NCBI GenBank assembly: GCA_021234155.1
Contig: JAJEKV010000072.1
Location: 2,354,436-2,418,435, forward strand
Reading direction: 5' to 3'
Length of the DNA stretch: 64,000 nucleotides
Origin: Isoetes taiwanensis
Taxonomy: Eukaryota > Streptophyta > Lycopodiopsida > Isoetales > Isoetaceae
Each line of letters opens with the position of its first letter. The first letter of the stretch is position 1. The notes under the pieces were generated by a model that was not told where the DNA came from, did no database searches, and saw nothing but the letters and a program-made list of their open reading frames with translations. Positions 11,640 to 22,860 of this stretch are shown piece by piece. A program made the translations under genes and the position numbers.

Positions 11640-12652
11640 CTAAAGGGTGTGGCATTCGTCTTCCACAGCTCCAACCTGGCAGCGTTGACAAAGCCTCTCC
11701 TGACGCAACTCTCCAACCCATCTCCATGTCTCAATCCGGAGATGGTGTGCACCTGTATGGATAGAGGCAATGGATCTACCCTTTTTCATAGGTAGATGAG
11801 TGCAGGGGTAGCATTGCGGGCCCCATTCCAACATGGGATTTATGTGGCATTGATAATGTGTCGTCTTGACCTGTTCAAGGGTGCTGGCATCCCAAAGCTT
11901 ACTGAGGAAGCATGCATCAAGGTACTGTCTGAGACTGCGGCGATCTGCCTCCGTTTGCACTTGGATGCATCTGTGCTCCTACACATTCCATCTGGCTAGC
12001 CACTGAGCTCTCTTTTCCCGCCAGCAGGCTTTTAGGCATTGAAGCCCCATTGCCATAGTGTAAGCGAGGTTAGGGAGACGAGTATCGTCCATGCTGATCA
12101 CCTTCTGGAAGTAGACGATGTGTCTGTCAAGAGCCCCTCTTTGAAGAGGCAAGAAACCTGTTTCCTGCAACAGTATCTGGTATGGGATTGTGGCTTCAAG
12201 CAGGGCTCATACCAAGAAAGCTTTCTGCACTTGCTCCAAGTCATTCCAAGTGGCGAGGGAAATCACCGGGCCCTAGACCTCGACCCCGTACAAAAGCATA
12301 AGTTCTACTAGCACCTTGAATAGGTGCGATTGGTGGGCCTAATCATACAGCTCTGCCTTGTGGCTATTGTTCTCCATTGCATAAAGTGCCTTCCAACCTG
12401 CTGCGGCTCGCAGCCGGATGGAATTGTCCGAGTTTATGGCGGACGGGAACTCCACCCCCAAATATTTGTAAGCGGACACCACTTCAACATTTTGGCCACG
12501 ATAAGTGAGGATTGGATTGGAGGCCTTGGCTGACGTGCGGATGATACCAGAACTACCTTGGTTTTGGCTAAGTTGATGCACATGTCAGTCACTTGGCAAA
12601 ATGTGTCCAGGGCATTGTGATGTTCCATGCTCATATACGATGCTTCCATCAT
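11640..12652 (-). pseudogene. LINE RT thumb and C-terminal domain
   Basis: Three overlapping minus-strand frames share this stretch. One has CQVTDMCINLAKTKVV, one has YRGQNVEVVSAYKYLGVEF, and the last has LRIETWRWVGELRQERLCQ followed by a C/H-rich end. These are the post-palm and C-terminal segments of a plant LINE ORF2. Frame changes between them show it is not translatable as one protein. Confidence 0.85.
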
Positions 12653-14163
12653 ACAAAACCGGAGTTATCCCTCCTGCCAACGCCTTGGCTGACATGAGGC
12701 CATCCACCTAACATCAAATCCTTGCTAACAGTCAAGAATTCAATGGGGAAGAATGGACGTGTCATTCATCCTGTCTCCCTCGGGATCTACCTAGCTGCGG
12801 AAGCACATCAAACATGAGCACATAGCATCATATAACATACAAATCCACCTTGAAGAGTAGCTCACCATAACATAACATATGTAACAACAACATCAGTAAC
12901 ATCAACATAAGGGGAATCCTACCCAAGGCTCAGACTCATGGGGGATCGACTGACGACTTGGGTCTCCAGAAGTCAATGCAGACAGAATTCATGGCAAATG
13001 GATTGGGTTGGCATAAGAACATGGCCGTTGGTTAGTCTGCTCTATCCGCCCCTCCCGTGCACACTTTGCAGAGTAGGTTGAAGAGTCTTGGGACCGGACC
13101 GTAGCCTGCCGGGTGCGTAGCCGAAGGGGATACTGCTGGGTTGCATCTCCCCAGTCCCGATGAGGCAGGAGAAGAGTCTCCTCCCCTCCAGAGGCATGCA
13201 TGACCATCACAAGCGGCTAGAGGGCCACTGCCCGTATTCGACTTGAACCTTATTGAAGGTGACGCATCACCCAAGAGGTGTCGAGCTCATGCCTTGCTCA
13301 CACGCAGTGGCAAACCATTAAGCCTAGCCAGCTTAGATCCCCGGTAGGCTTTACACACCATAGGGATCAGTCAGTGATGGGACAAGTCCCCCTTGTTTCA
13401 TCGGTCTAGCCCCGCCACCCACAACCAGGCGGGCTCTTGTACACGAGCCGCATTAATTGGAAATTAATGAGGTTATCTAGGATCATCTGCTACGGAAGGC
13501 TTCAGGGTCTCTACCCCCCTTTCCACATACATAGGAGAGCATAGAATGGAACATCATCATCATCAAATAACTGAAATACTGAATAAGATCTAATCTATCT
13601 TACCTAAACATACATGGTTAAGTTCCTTCGTCACGGCTGATGATCTTAGGATCTACAAGGTTGCTAAGACTGATCTAACATACTATCCTAGCTCATTGCT
13701 GGGCTAAGAGTCAGTTTTGCATAGCAGAATCACAGGTTACCTGATCCTTGGCTTGCTCTAGCTCCCCGAATCGCGTCCATGCCTTCGTCCTTGCTGAAGA
13801 CAGCTGCTCTTGATGAATCTAATGTGCAAAGACGGCTCAGCGGTGCTTGGCAATGCGGAATGGCAGCTTGCCTTGGCCGGAATGGCTCAGGGAAGCCAAA
13901 ATACGAAAAGGGAAAAAAGTTTATAGAGTTTCCCCTTTTGTTCCTTATACATGAACTTTTAGGGTTAGGTTAGAAGGGACCAAATGGGATATTGCCACTT
14001 GGCAAGGGGTTTAATTGTATATATTTAATATACATGTGTAACATACGAGGTTGCCCCCTAGGCGCAACTCTTTACGGCTCTCAAGTACTTGTCATGGTGA
14101 CATGTAGGTGTGACGTGGCAGTATAATATACGTATTCGAACCGTATGTTATGCTGGAACGTCA
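12631..14163 (-). repeat. Solo LTR nested in the LINE
   Basis: A 1.53-kb sequence that, as written, starts TCATATACGATGCTTCC and ends GAACGTCA, matching the ends of the LTR at 30959-32422 and resembling the chromovirus LTRs. CATGC lies directly on both sides (12626-12630 and 14164-14168), the 5-base duplication expected for Ty3 integration. There is no internal sequence or primer site, so LTR-LTR recombination has probably removed the rest. Flanking LINE sequence is continuous in content across it. Confidence 0.85.
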
Positions 14164-14600
14164 CATGCATGGAGATGGCGTTGCATGTCTGCCTGAGTGT
14201 GTGCTAGGAACTCCACATCGTCAGCATAGATCAGCTGCCTGATGATCTGCTGTAGGAGGTGAGCCTCAGTGCCTCCATTATCGGCGAGCCATCTCTCCAG
14301 CTGATCAATATACAAGCCAAATAGTGTGGGAGAGAGAGGGCATCCATGGTGGATCCCGATACTGCTCTCGAATGGTTGGCCCACTGGTTGCAGCTGGCCG
14401 GTGCATGTCTCATATAACCTGTACACGGCGTTCTGCAGTTCGACAAGGACGTCTAGCTGCCGCAATCTTGCCCACAACATTTCCCAAGGCACAACGTCAA
14501 AAGCCTTGGCGAAGTCTACGAAGCAGCAATACAGATCTTGCCGACGGTTCCTGCGGTCCTCAACCAGAGTCCACAGTGTGAAGATATGATCTACGGTTGA
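14148..14600 (-). pseudogene. LINE reverse transcriptase palm
   Basis: The frame has GIHHGCPLSPTLFGLYID and RQLIYADDVEFLAHTQADM, the B and C (YADD) blocks of non-LTR reverse transcriptase. The bases to its right continue in the same frame with FVDFAKAFDVV, block A. The last few codons on the low-coordinate side run into the solo LTR. It is 5'-truncated at 14621. Confidence 0.9.
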
Positions 14601-14621
14601 GTGCCTCGGCCTGAATCATGT

Positions 14622-14628
14622 TAAGAAC
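14622..14628. repeat. Target-site duplication of the LINE, right copy
   Basis: TTAAGAA, the partner of 11260-11266. Ty3 coding sequence resumes directly after it. Confidence 0.7.
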
Positions 14629-14629
14629 G

Positions 14630-15470
14630 GCATGAAACCTGTTATGGAGAAACTAAAGAGGATAAATGCATTTTTGCTTGGTCTAATCAAGGAAGAATTA
14701 TATAAAATGAAGGATGCTGGTGTGATTTCAGAGATTGTAAATCCTGAATGGTTGTCCTGCATTGTTCCTGTAGAGAAAAAACATAAAGCAATTAGAATAT
14801 GCATTGATTATAGGGACCTTAACAAGGCAACTATCAAAGATTGTTATCCCTTACCTTTTTGGAGGAAGTTTTGCATACTGTTGCAGGTAAGGAGATGTAT
14901 TCCTTCCTAGATGGTTGTTCAGGTTTCAACCAAATCAGCGTCATGGAGGAGGATCAGCCCAAGACTTCTTTCATCACACATTGGGGAACTTTTGCAATGA
15001 GGAGGATGCCCTTTGGACTTATGAATGCTTCAGCCACATTCCAAAGAGCAATGAATACTATTTTCAAGGATATGCCTTCCTCATTGTTTAGAGTTTTCTT
15101 AGATGACTTATGTTTGGGCACTTTTTGTAAAGATCATTTTGCTTATTTCAGCAAGTTGTGTTCTATGTGTAGGAGGGGAGGTGTGAGCCTAAGTCCAAAG
15201 AAGTGCATCTTTTTGTGCTCAAAAGGAGATCTATTGGGTCATGAGATCTCCATCAAAGGCATCCAAGTTGCTGCAAACAAGATAGAGGACGTGAAGAAAC
15301 TTGCTCCTCCAAAAACTCTCAAGGAAGTCAAAAGCTTCCTAGGTATGACCAGCTTCCTAAGAATGTATGTTCCTCATTTTTCACACACTAACAAACCTAT
15401 TTCCAGCCTCACAAAGGTAGGGAAGTTTACAAAGAATGAGAGCAAGCACATGCTAGTATTGGAATGAGAC
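14630..15470 (+). pseudogene. Reverse transcriptase of the Tat/Athila-like Ty3 fossil
   Basis: Visible blocks are IRICIDYRDLNKAT, FLDGCSGFNQI, MPFGLMNASATFQRAM and VFLDDLCLG, the last in the position of the catalytic Y-x-D-D and close to the F-M-D-D form of Athila elements. GFLLGHEIS-like (LLGHEIS) and VKSFLGMTSFLRMYVPHF, typical of the Ty3 RT end, follow. It resumes immediately after the LINE target duplication. Fossil element part. Confidence 0.88.
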
Positions 15471-15900
15471 TTGTCAAGAAGCCTAGATGCCACATGCCAA
15501 TCCACTTTGCTGAAACGTCCAGACCTTGAAAAGCCTTTCCAAGCCTATATTAGTGTCACTAAAAGGGACATAGGTTTGGCATTGCTCCAAGATGATAGGA
15601 TTGTCTCTTTTGCAAGCAAGATTTGTTCTAAAATTGAGTTTAGGTACTCGAGACTAGAGAAGAGTGCAGCAATCTTTATGTTCATGATAGATAGGCAAGG
15701 ACATCTCTTGCAAAGTAGCCACATTCAAGTGTTCATGAAACAAAACCCCGTGTCTCTTCTCCTTGCCAAAAATCAGCCAAAAGCTAAACTATATAAATGG
15801 GCTTGCAAAGTTCAAACCTATGATATTAGTGTAAAAGTAGTCAACCTAATTAATAATCCAAGTTCCTATCTTCCCCATCCAGAGGGATTGGAGGAGAATG
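15471..15900 (+). pseudogene. Second RNase H of the Ty3 fossil
   Basis: PDLEKPFQAYISVTKRDIGL, then RYSRLEKSAAIFMF, then SLLLAKNQPKAKLYKW follow the usual Ty3 RNase H pattern after RT. With the domain at 10.6-11.1 kb this makes two RNase H domains flanking RT. Fossil element part. Confidence 0.75.
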
Positions 15901-16099
15901 ATTGTACTATGGCTACTAATCTTGTTGCTTTATATGAGAAGGAAATAGATTGGCAATGTGACATTAGGAGGTACTTGGAGTATAATGAGGTGCCTAAAGA
16001 CTTGACTAGCAACCAAGAAAGAAGATTCAAAGATAAATGCAAGAAGTTCAGGCTGGCAGGAGAAGTTTTGTGCAAAGTTGACAAGGAAGGAATGTTGTT

Positions 16100-17090
16100 G
16101 AGATGTGTGGACCTTGAGGAAGTTAAGATGACCGTTGAAGCATGCCATGAGGGTGTTTGTGGAGGCCATTTTGCTGCTAATACAACAACAAAGAAGATTT
16201 TGAGATCAAATATTTCTGGCCTACTCTATTTAAAGATTGCTATAATGTGATTAAGTGTTGTCATAAATGCCAAATCTTTGGCAAAAGAGTGTTGTAACCA
16301 GCCCCTCTCGCTGTTATAACCTTTCCAGGCCCATTCCAAGTGTGCAGACTTGATCTTATAGGTCTCACAGACCCTGCTTCATCATCATAGCATCAATTCA
16401 TCCTTGTAGGTACTGATTATTTCACAAAATGAGCCGAGGCGGTCCCACTTAGAGAGGCCAATGCTTTTACTACTGCAAGGTTTCTCCATGAAAACATTTG
16501 TTCTAGATTTGGAATCCCATTCAAGTTTATATCTGATAGGGGATCCCAATTTATGAATAAAGTCATAGCCACATTGTTATCTAACCTCAAAGTCACACAC
16601 GAAGAGCTCAGCCTTCGACCCTCAAGGAAATGGCCAAGCTGAGTCTACTAACAAGGTTCTCAAGTCAGTCCTCAAGAAAAAAATAGTGTCTAAAAAAGAG
16701 ATTGGCACATCAAGTTACATGATGCTCTATGGGCATATAGGACCACCATTAAGGCATCTACTAAGCACTCACCCTTTAGTCTTGTGTATGGTATTGGGTC
16801 TATTGTCCCTAGTGAGCTCGAGCTACCTTCTCTTAGATTGGCATATAAAATTAATTTGGAAATGGAGGATGCACTAAAGAAAAGGTGTGTGAGATTAATG
16901 CAGCTAGAGGAGCACAGGTTTGAGGCTAAAAATGCAATTCTTATCAAGAAAGCCAAAGACATAGTAGCCTTCAAGGCTGCTCACAAGCTTCAAGGTACTC
17001 TCAAAACTGGAGAATTGGTGTTTAAGTGGAACAAAGCAAGGGATGTTGCTGCCAAGTTTGAGACCTTATGGGAAACTCTTTTGAAGTGAT
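16100..17090 (+). pseudogene. Integrase region of the Ty3 fossil
   Basis: CHEGVCGGHFAANTTTKKIL is the integrase zinc region (H-x-G-GHF). Further on are VGTDYFTK, GIPFKFISDRGSQF and a C-terminal stretch with FEAKNAILIKKAKDIVAF and LKTGELVFKWN. Order and content match Tat/Athila-type integrase. Fossil element part. Confidence 0.8.
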
Positions 17091-17720
17091 TGGAGCAGCA
17101 GGTAAGGATTCCTATTGTTGAAATATGTTATTGAAGATAGAGAGTTACCAAATCCTATTAACATCTTGCATTTTAAGAGGTATTGGCAGCAACATGTTGC
17201 CTTAAGCTTGTTTGAATAGAATTAGATTGTGTTTATTGGATATAGCTTAGATTGCTCTTTGAGTTGCTGATCGTACTAAAATCTAAAAAAACAGAAAAAT
17301 AAAAGATAAAAAACAAGCTTAAGCATGGCAAAAAATAGTGTAAGAGTTTGTTTTAAGAGGTTGCAACAAATAGGCAAGATTTCTGATAGATCTAGGCTGT
17401 CTCACATGCTTTGGAAAGTCTATTATTGTAACTAATGCAAAGAGCAGTGAAGTACATGCAGGTTGCAACTTATACAAGGCCATCCTCTCAAGTTTTCATT
17501 GCTAAAGTGATTGATTTCTATGCAGGAGTACTTGCCATGCTTATTCATACATCTCATTCTTATTTACACATCTTGCTTTCATCCACACATCTCTTCATAT
17601 CAAGGATAGGTTCAATACGATATACATTTTATATAAAATACGCACGAATTGTATGTTATGACACATATTTGCCGTATAAAATGTAAAAAATACGTCAAAA
17701 AAATTTCTGGCGTCGGAAGA

Positions 17721-17829
17721 TTTTCGCGTACGCGAAAACATCTAATTCGCGTACGCGAACATTTTTTTGCGTACGCGAACATTAAAAAACTGCGTACGTG
17801 AAAGTAAAATTATTTCGCGTACGCGAAAA
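17721..17829. repeat. Cluster of five GCGTACGC palindromes
   Basis: TTTTCGCGTACGCGAAAA (17721-17738) is a perfect 18-base palindrome. Further copies are TTCGCGTACGCGAA (17746-17759), GCGTACGCGA (about 17769), GCGTACGTGAA (about 17792) and TTTCGCGTACGCGAAAA (17813-17829). Five CpG-rich palindromes in 110 bases stand out in this AT-rich context. They could be protein-binding half-sites, or a scar of a palindromic mobile element. Confidence 0.7.
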
Positions 17830-18493
17830 TGAATGGCCGCATAACATCTATCTTCCTCAGTATATTAACATGGTAATTTTAAGCATATAATTATCATGAT
17901 TTTTTACGGTGATTAATCACCAATACACAACGTGTTAAACGAACTTGGTTCCAAGATGCTCATATGTCCTTTGTTACCCTATTTTTCTCCATGTTACTGA
18001 AATATAATTATTTCAATTAGTTTTTCTAACAACTTAAAATATCAAATTTACTGGAACAGTACTTAATCGCATCTATCTTCCTCGGTATATTGACACGGTA
18101 AATTATATGAATATTTTGTAGTAATTAATGGACAACATATAACATGGCAAATTGATATGGTTTAAATTTATTAATATGAGTTTTTTTCTATGATTTCAAA
18201 TAATTAATCGATATGATTTTAGAACAGTGTGCGTATACCTAATTTCATATATGAGATTGTTTTCAGTTTGAGATTTAGCATACAATATTGGTGCATGATA
18301 TTTGCCCTTAATATATTAACACAATAAACTTAAATGCTCTAAAAGATGTTTGATTACAAAGTATGATGTTATGTAATGATTATTGATTGGTAAATTCAAT
18401 TATAAAACAGTCTTACTTTGATATTTATCATTGTTTTTATTTAGAAGAAAAAGAAGCGATGGTTTTAAGTACGCCCGATTTGGGTTGGCCTCC

Positions 18494-18710
18494 CACGGAA
18501 ACCCTTACGGGTTTTAATGGAAACCCTTCCGGCTTTCCACGGAAACCCTTCCCGGTTTTAATGGAAACCCTTCCGGTCTTCAATAAAACCCGGAACCCTT
18601 CCGGTTTTCCAGAATTTAAAAACCCAGAAGGGTTTCCATTAAAACCCGGAAGGGTTTCCATGGAAAGCCGGAAGGGTTTCCACATTGGAAAATCCGCAAG
18701 GGTTTCCACA
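18494..18710. repeat. GGAAACCCTTCCGG inverted-repeat array
   Basis: The left half carries GGAAACCCTTCC-type units reading forward and the right half carries the complement (CCGGAAGGGTTTCC), about five units each side. The whole could fold into a long imperfect hairpin centred near 18605. Related units recur at 18836-18975 and 26819-26887. Open frames across it on both strands reflect the repeat and not a gene. Confidence 0.75.
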
Positions 18711-19477
18711 AAATTATTTTTTTTCAAAATATTTACACACGTGAGCCTTTATGGCTCACGCCCTTTCCACACGGACGCCCGACATTAAGGCGCACGTCCA
18801 TCGAGCGCACGTCACTCAAAATTCAAATTTTGAGTGGAAACCCTTCCCGATTTCCTTGCATGATGGAAATTGGAAAGGGTTTCCACAGGAGGAGGAAAAT
18901 AGGAAGGGTTTCCACAGGAGGAGGAAAACAGGTTAGGTTTCCACATGAGGAGGAAAATAGGTTAGGTTTCCACATGCAGTTAGAAACTCCATGGGGTAAG
19001 ATTAACTAAGAATTGAGACCAGCTTTAATCTCAAAAATTCTGGCACTTAACACCCAATATAACATGATCTCAAAAATTCTGGCACTTGACACCCAACATA
19101 GAACTTCTTGCAAGGTACAAATTATGGGAAGTCCTGGTTTTAGATCATGGTTCTTTTGGTCAAATTATTTTGTTATCAAAGCTTAAAATTGAATTGAATT
19201 GGAGGCGTGCAAACATATTGAAGTTTTAGAATCTCGTGTATTAAACTGCCATGCATGTACAATGTTTGACCAGGATAGTGTGTACTACATTTCCCAATCT
19301 TGGAACAAAGTAGGCTAGGGATATCGTCTGGAAATGCCAAGGGGAACAAGTGCACGTGTGAAGTTGCACTCTATTATGTTGCATCATGGCACTATGCTCT
19401 ATATAATCTCTATTGCATAACCTTTGTCTTTGTTAAATATTCTTCCGTCGTACATGTAAGAGACCAAAAGGAAACAA

Positions 19478-22400
19478 GGTGCTGCGCACGGAGGGTTGCC
19501 CTCCATGGCCGGAGGGTGAAGTGGCTTGGGAACAGTTTGACAACCACAGTACCACCCTATCATTCCCTGCCCTCTTGTTACTCCAAGAGTACACATTAGA
19601 AGAAGAAGAGGCGTTTGTTGTCTCCATTGTGCGCATTAATCTGTCAAAATATTATGTGATGAGACATGCCTGTATCAATTTTCTCTTGGTCTGGCCCATA
19701 TTCTATGTAGTCAAGTACATAACTACATAACCAGTAAATAACTACATAGCACGACAGGACAGACCCTCTACCTGGGCCATCTAATCCTGTTCCAATTAAC
19801 ATGTCGAGAAGAATAAAGCAGACAGCAAAAAAAAGATATAAGCAGCCCTTTTGAAATAGAAAGCAAGTGTGACATCACACATGTCTAGGAGGCTGCAATG
19901 AGCCTAGATGTATGTGATTGATAATTGTCGATGCTAATATAATCTTCCTAGATCAAAAAGTGTATTTAGTGTTTAAGGGCTTACTATGTTGATTTTGCAG
20001 GTGCACGTTTGAGGTTAGGGTTTGAGTATCTTTGCGCGCTAAGATGATTTGCTTGGAAGAACTGTGCCAAAGATGTATCCACCATCAAGTTTTATTATAT
20101 GATAGAGCTTATTTTGGGCATAGAACATGGAAGGAGTATATACAATTGAGTGTGGTTGTTTGAGATTTTGGAGGTGAATAGAACATGCACAAAGTTTTGT
20201 GTCTAGCCACCTACCTTTGGTCAATCCATCACTCTAAGACCAGGTGAAGAATGGAGAGGGCTTCAAGAATTATCAGCAGTTCATTCAAGTTATGGTAGCG
20301 GGCAGTCTGATGGATCGACAAATGCTTCTTATGATGTCTCTCAAGGATTACATTTTTGACATCTATTTTGCTTTGAATGTAACCGTATGGAGTTAACAAT
20401 AAGGCTCTTGTGGACGTTTTGGAAATTGAAATTCAAAGACTGTATAGATGTGAAAGGCAAAACTCCGGGTGCTCTTAAGATGGCAATATTTGCAACCCAA
20501 TGTTTGCAATATTTGCAACCTTAAGAAGTAGAACTATTGTATACTACCACATGCGGAGTAACTTGCATCCTTGACACGTAAAACCAACACCTTCCCACTT
20601 TGAAAAAGAAGATATACCCAAATCAATATGAGCATGACCTTCCTATGCCACAACAAGCCTTTTGAGCTGAAGACAAAGCTACAATTAGTTGTTGGATACG
20701 GCTCCAATTCACTTATCTTCATCAACAGGTCAATAGCTTCTTGGCAACATACATGTTCAACATATCCCGCAATTCATCCGTGAGCTTGTCGAAACTTTTG
20801 CTTGCCTCTAAAGGTATATTATGTTTGGTATTACCAACATAAGCAATTTGTAACCATTTTTCTGCGATCTTGGATACAGTTCCTGCAGCCCTTCATTGAA
20901 AAAATATGACCCCATTGAGACCATATCTATAACTTCTTTAATCATCTCAAGCCGCACTTCCGCCCCATGTTCGGACAACTCTTCCGTCAAGATGGCATCA
21001 CCATAGCCAAATGGTTGCAGCAAGAAATATTAATTTCGTGGACTGTCTTTGTTTTGCCATGGACTCTTTGATAATACTTCACATCTCCCCGATGATGCTA
21101 AGTATTGGCTCTATTTCCTAACGAACATGTGGCCAATCAAGAATAATTACAAGTTAGGTGGAAATGATGGAACAAAAATCGGAGTTCCAAAAGGTACTAT
21201 AGAAAGCCCAAAATCCCAGGCCATTCCTCACATATAGATTGTGAACGCCATACAATTGTCCACTAGCATGCCTTGTAAGAATGTCTCGAGAAAAGAAGAT
21301 GGAAAACTTGGTTTTACCGGATCACTTGATATCTAACAAGACAACAAGCAATAGAATTATCATCTCAATGCATCGAGCAAAAGCCGACATATGCTTTCTT
21401 GTCAAGTTAATGTTGGCACAAGAAGGGACAAATCAAACTAAAACAGCTCAAACTTTATAATAATTCGATTTTAGCACGCCTCTTTTTACATTTCTTTTCC
21501 TTCTCCATTACATGCATTTGTCTCTTTCGCTCATAATGATGGGCATGCTTTCTCATCAACTGTTACACTCGCTACAACCTTCCTCTCAGATCTTCATTTT
21601 CACTTGAAGAATCAATCCACCTCCGATAGGTTATGGCAATCCATGATCCCTCAGTACGCGAAAGTGCGTCATCCGTGTACCAGATCAGCTACACCTAAAG
21701 CTAAATCTCGAGACCAACAAGAACAAGTACGATATAAGTATACTCGTTAACGACTATCCGTAAGGAATTCATATAACAATAAAGAATAAAAACCATAGTG
21801 CAAACAAGAACTTCAATACTTTATGGCCATGAGGTGCATGACACTTACCATCTTGATGTGTGGAGCATCCTCACCACCGGTTATTCTCTATGTCAAATTG
21901 GCTGTGCCCACTCTTCTTGCTGCACGCATCCAAAGTGAACACCTAACTTAGATAGATAAAACTTGAACACGGCGTTTTACCTTAATATATCGAATGCAAC
22001 TTCGGTTGGCATCACTTAAAACGGAAGAAAAGCTTTCATTTTGTCCAAGACTGCAAGCCAAATTATCTGATGAGTCATTCTAAAACTTCAAAGTAGGAAG
22101 CCATTTTTACCACTAGCTTTTGTTGAAGGAGGCATTCGAGATCTGGGGGATTTGTGCAAGTGCTCTGATGACAATATGCCTTCAACGAGTAGATGCTCTT
22201 CTAAGAATTAACAAGACAATTAAGAGTCACGACGAAGGCATGGTATCAAATATTAACACAACCCAAATTATAGTTTACCAAGTTTACAACCATGCTCGAG
22301 CTGAAGCAGTTCCGAGCTTGCATTTTTCACATGCATCTTAAAACAGGTGTCATCATAGACTGATACTTTAGAATCTATAATGGTAGGGATATTTTCTTAT

Positions 22401-22854
22401 CGCCAGTCACTCTCTGGCTGGTTTAGGATATTGCTTGCATTAGATAGCCGATTCTGCATTTTCATATGTTATTGCTACTTTCAGTCCAATCGCTAATAAT
22501 TGAACTCAAACCTAAAACCTAAGAGCTGGGACCAAAAAAAGATTTCCAAACAGGTAGCATGTTACCTCTGCAGATCTTCTTCACGACTTCAGCTGATGGA
22601 GGAGAGCGGTCTGTAGAAGAATATTGAGACGGCGATCTGTAGCCCATTTCCTGCTGAAGCCATTCCCAGAGCAGGCCTCTCCAGTTAGCCAGTTTCAAGA
22701 GTGGCTGCCCAACAACGAAAACGACCGAGCATTTATAGCCAATAAGGGATTTTTAGCAGTCATAGGCATATTTCAAGCATATACTGGCATTACCTATAAT
22801 ATGCCACAAACCCACATAAACAAGGGTTTGCCCCCTTAGGGGCAACCCAAAAAG
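19478..22854 (+). mobile_element. Copy 1 of a transposon-like family with paired end signatures
   Basis: The left end reads GGTGCTGCGCACGG followed by AGGGTTGCCCTC; the right end reads TTGCCCCCTTAGGGGCAA then CCCAAAAAG. The same left end (about 45 bases) and right end (about 150 well-conserved bases within about 280) bound the segment 49946-57933 on the other strand, in the same relative order. Each end contains small hairpins (GTGC-TGC-GCAC, GAGGG-TTG-CCCTC, TTGCCCC-CTTA-GGGGCAA). AAACAA lies on both outer sides (19472-19477, 22855-22860). The middle has no recognisable transposase. The shape (unlike ends, 3' hairpin, variable cargo) recalls Helitron-type elements, but the usual CTRR end is not seen. 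Confidence 0.55.
20808..21023 (-). other. Unrecognised protein-like fragment inside copy 1
   Basis: A 71-residue minus-strand frame with GYGDAILTEELSEHGAEVRL and MIKEVIDMVSMGSYFF. Its composition is protein-like and it carries no retroelement motif. It may be an exon piece of a host gene carried by the surrounding element, as in the related copy at 50-58 kb. I cannot name the family. Confidence 0.3.
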
Positions 22855-22860
22855 AAACAA

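Larger units (their letters stand above)
11267..14621 (-). mobile_element. 5'-truncated LINE inserted in the Ty3 fossil
   Basis: Reading on the minus strand, the element begins inside the reverse transcriptase palm at 14621 and runs to an AATAG-repeat tail at 11267. RT blocks AKAFDVV, GCPLSPTLFGLYID and LIYADDVEFLAHT are clear, then the thumb (LAKTKVV, YKYLGVEF) and a C-terminal cysteine motif (ERLCQRCQVGAVEDECH). Endonuclease and ORF1 are absent, so it is a 5'-truncated copy. TTAAGAA flanks both sides. The coding region is broken into several frames, and a solo LTR is inserted at 12631-14163. A decayed relative lies at 39216-40310. Confidence 0.9.
9690..17220 (+). mobile_element. Ty3/gypsy fossil (Tat/Athila-like) with RNase H before RT
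   Basis: Plus-strand parts in order are: gag tail (from about 9.69 kb), aspartic protease, an RNase H domain, the link into reverse transcriptase, RT, a second RNase H, integrase zinc region and integrase core. A LINE occupies 11267-14621 inside it. The same gag tail, protease and RNase H order occurs on the minus strand at 42.6-44.6 kb, so this is a family trait and not an accident. No LTRs are recognisable at either end. It is clearly broken, with many breaks. The early RNase H is the unusual feature: plant Tat-type elements with two RNase H domains are best known with both after RT. Confidence 0.85.
17221..19471. other. Non-coding stretch holding several repeat clusters
   Basis: No gene or retroelement domain is recognised. 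The stretch contains a palindrome cluster (17721-17829), a GGAAACCCTTCC inverted-repeat array (18494-18710), four GGTTTCCACA-GGAGGAGGAAAA units (about 18880-18975) and a 34-base direct duplication (about 19033-19066 and 19070-19103, ATCTCAAAAATTCTGGCACTT...). A word similar to ATCTATCTTCCTCAGTATATT recurs at 17845 and 18070. Confidence 0.5.

Noticed and set aside
17721-17829. CRISPR-like array
   Set aside because: The repeated words are short palindromes without uniform spacers, in a plant nuclear context, with no cas genes.
18387-18788. 133-residue plus frame and a 96-residue minus frame
   Set aside because: Both run through the GGAAACCCTTCC inverted-repeat array; the protein sequences are repeats of FPL/FRVS words produced by the DNA repeat.
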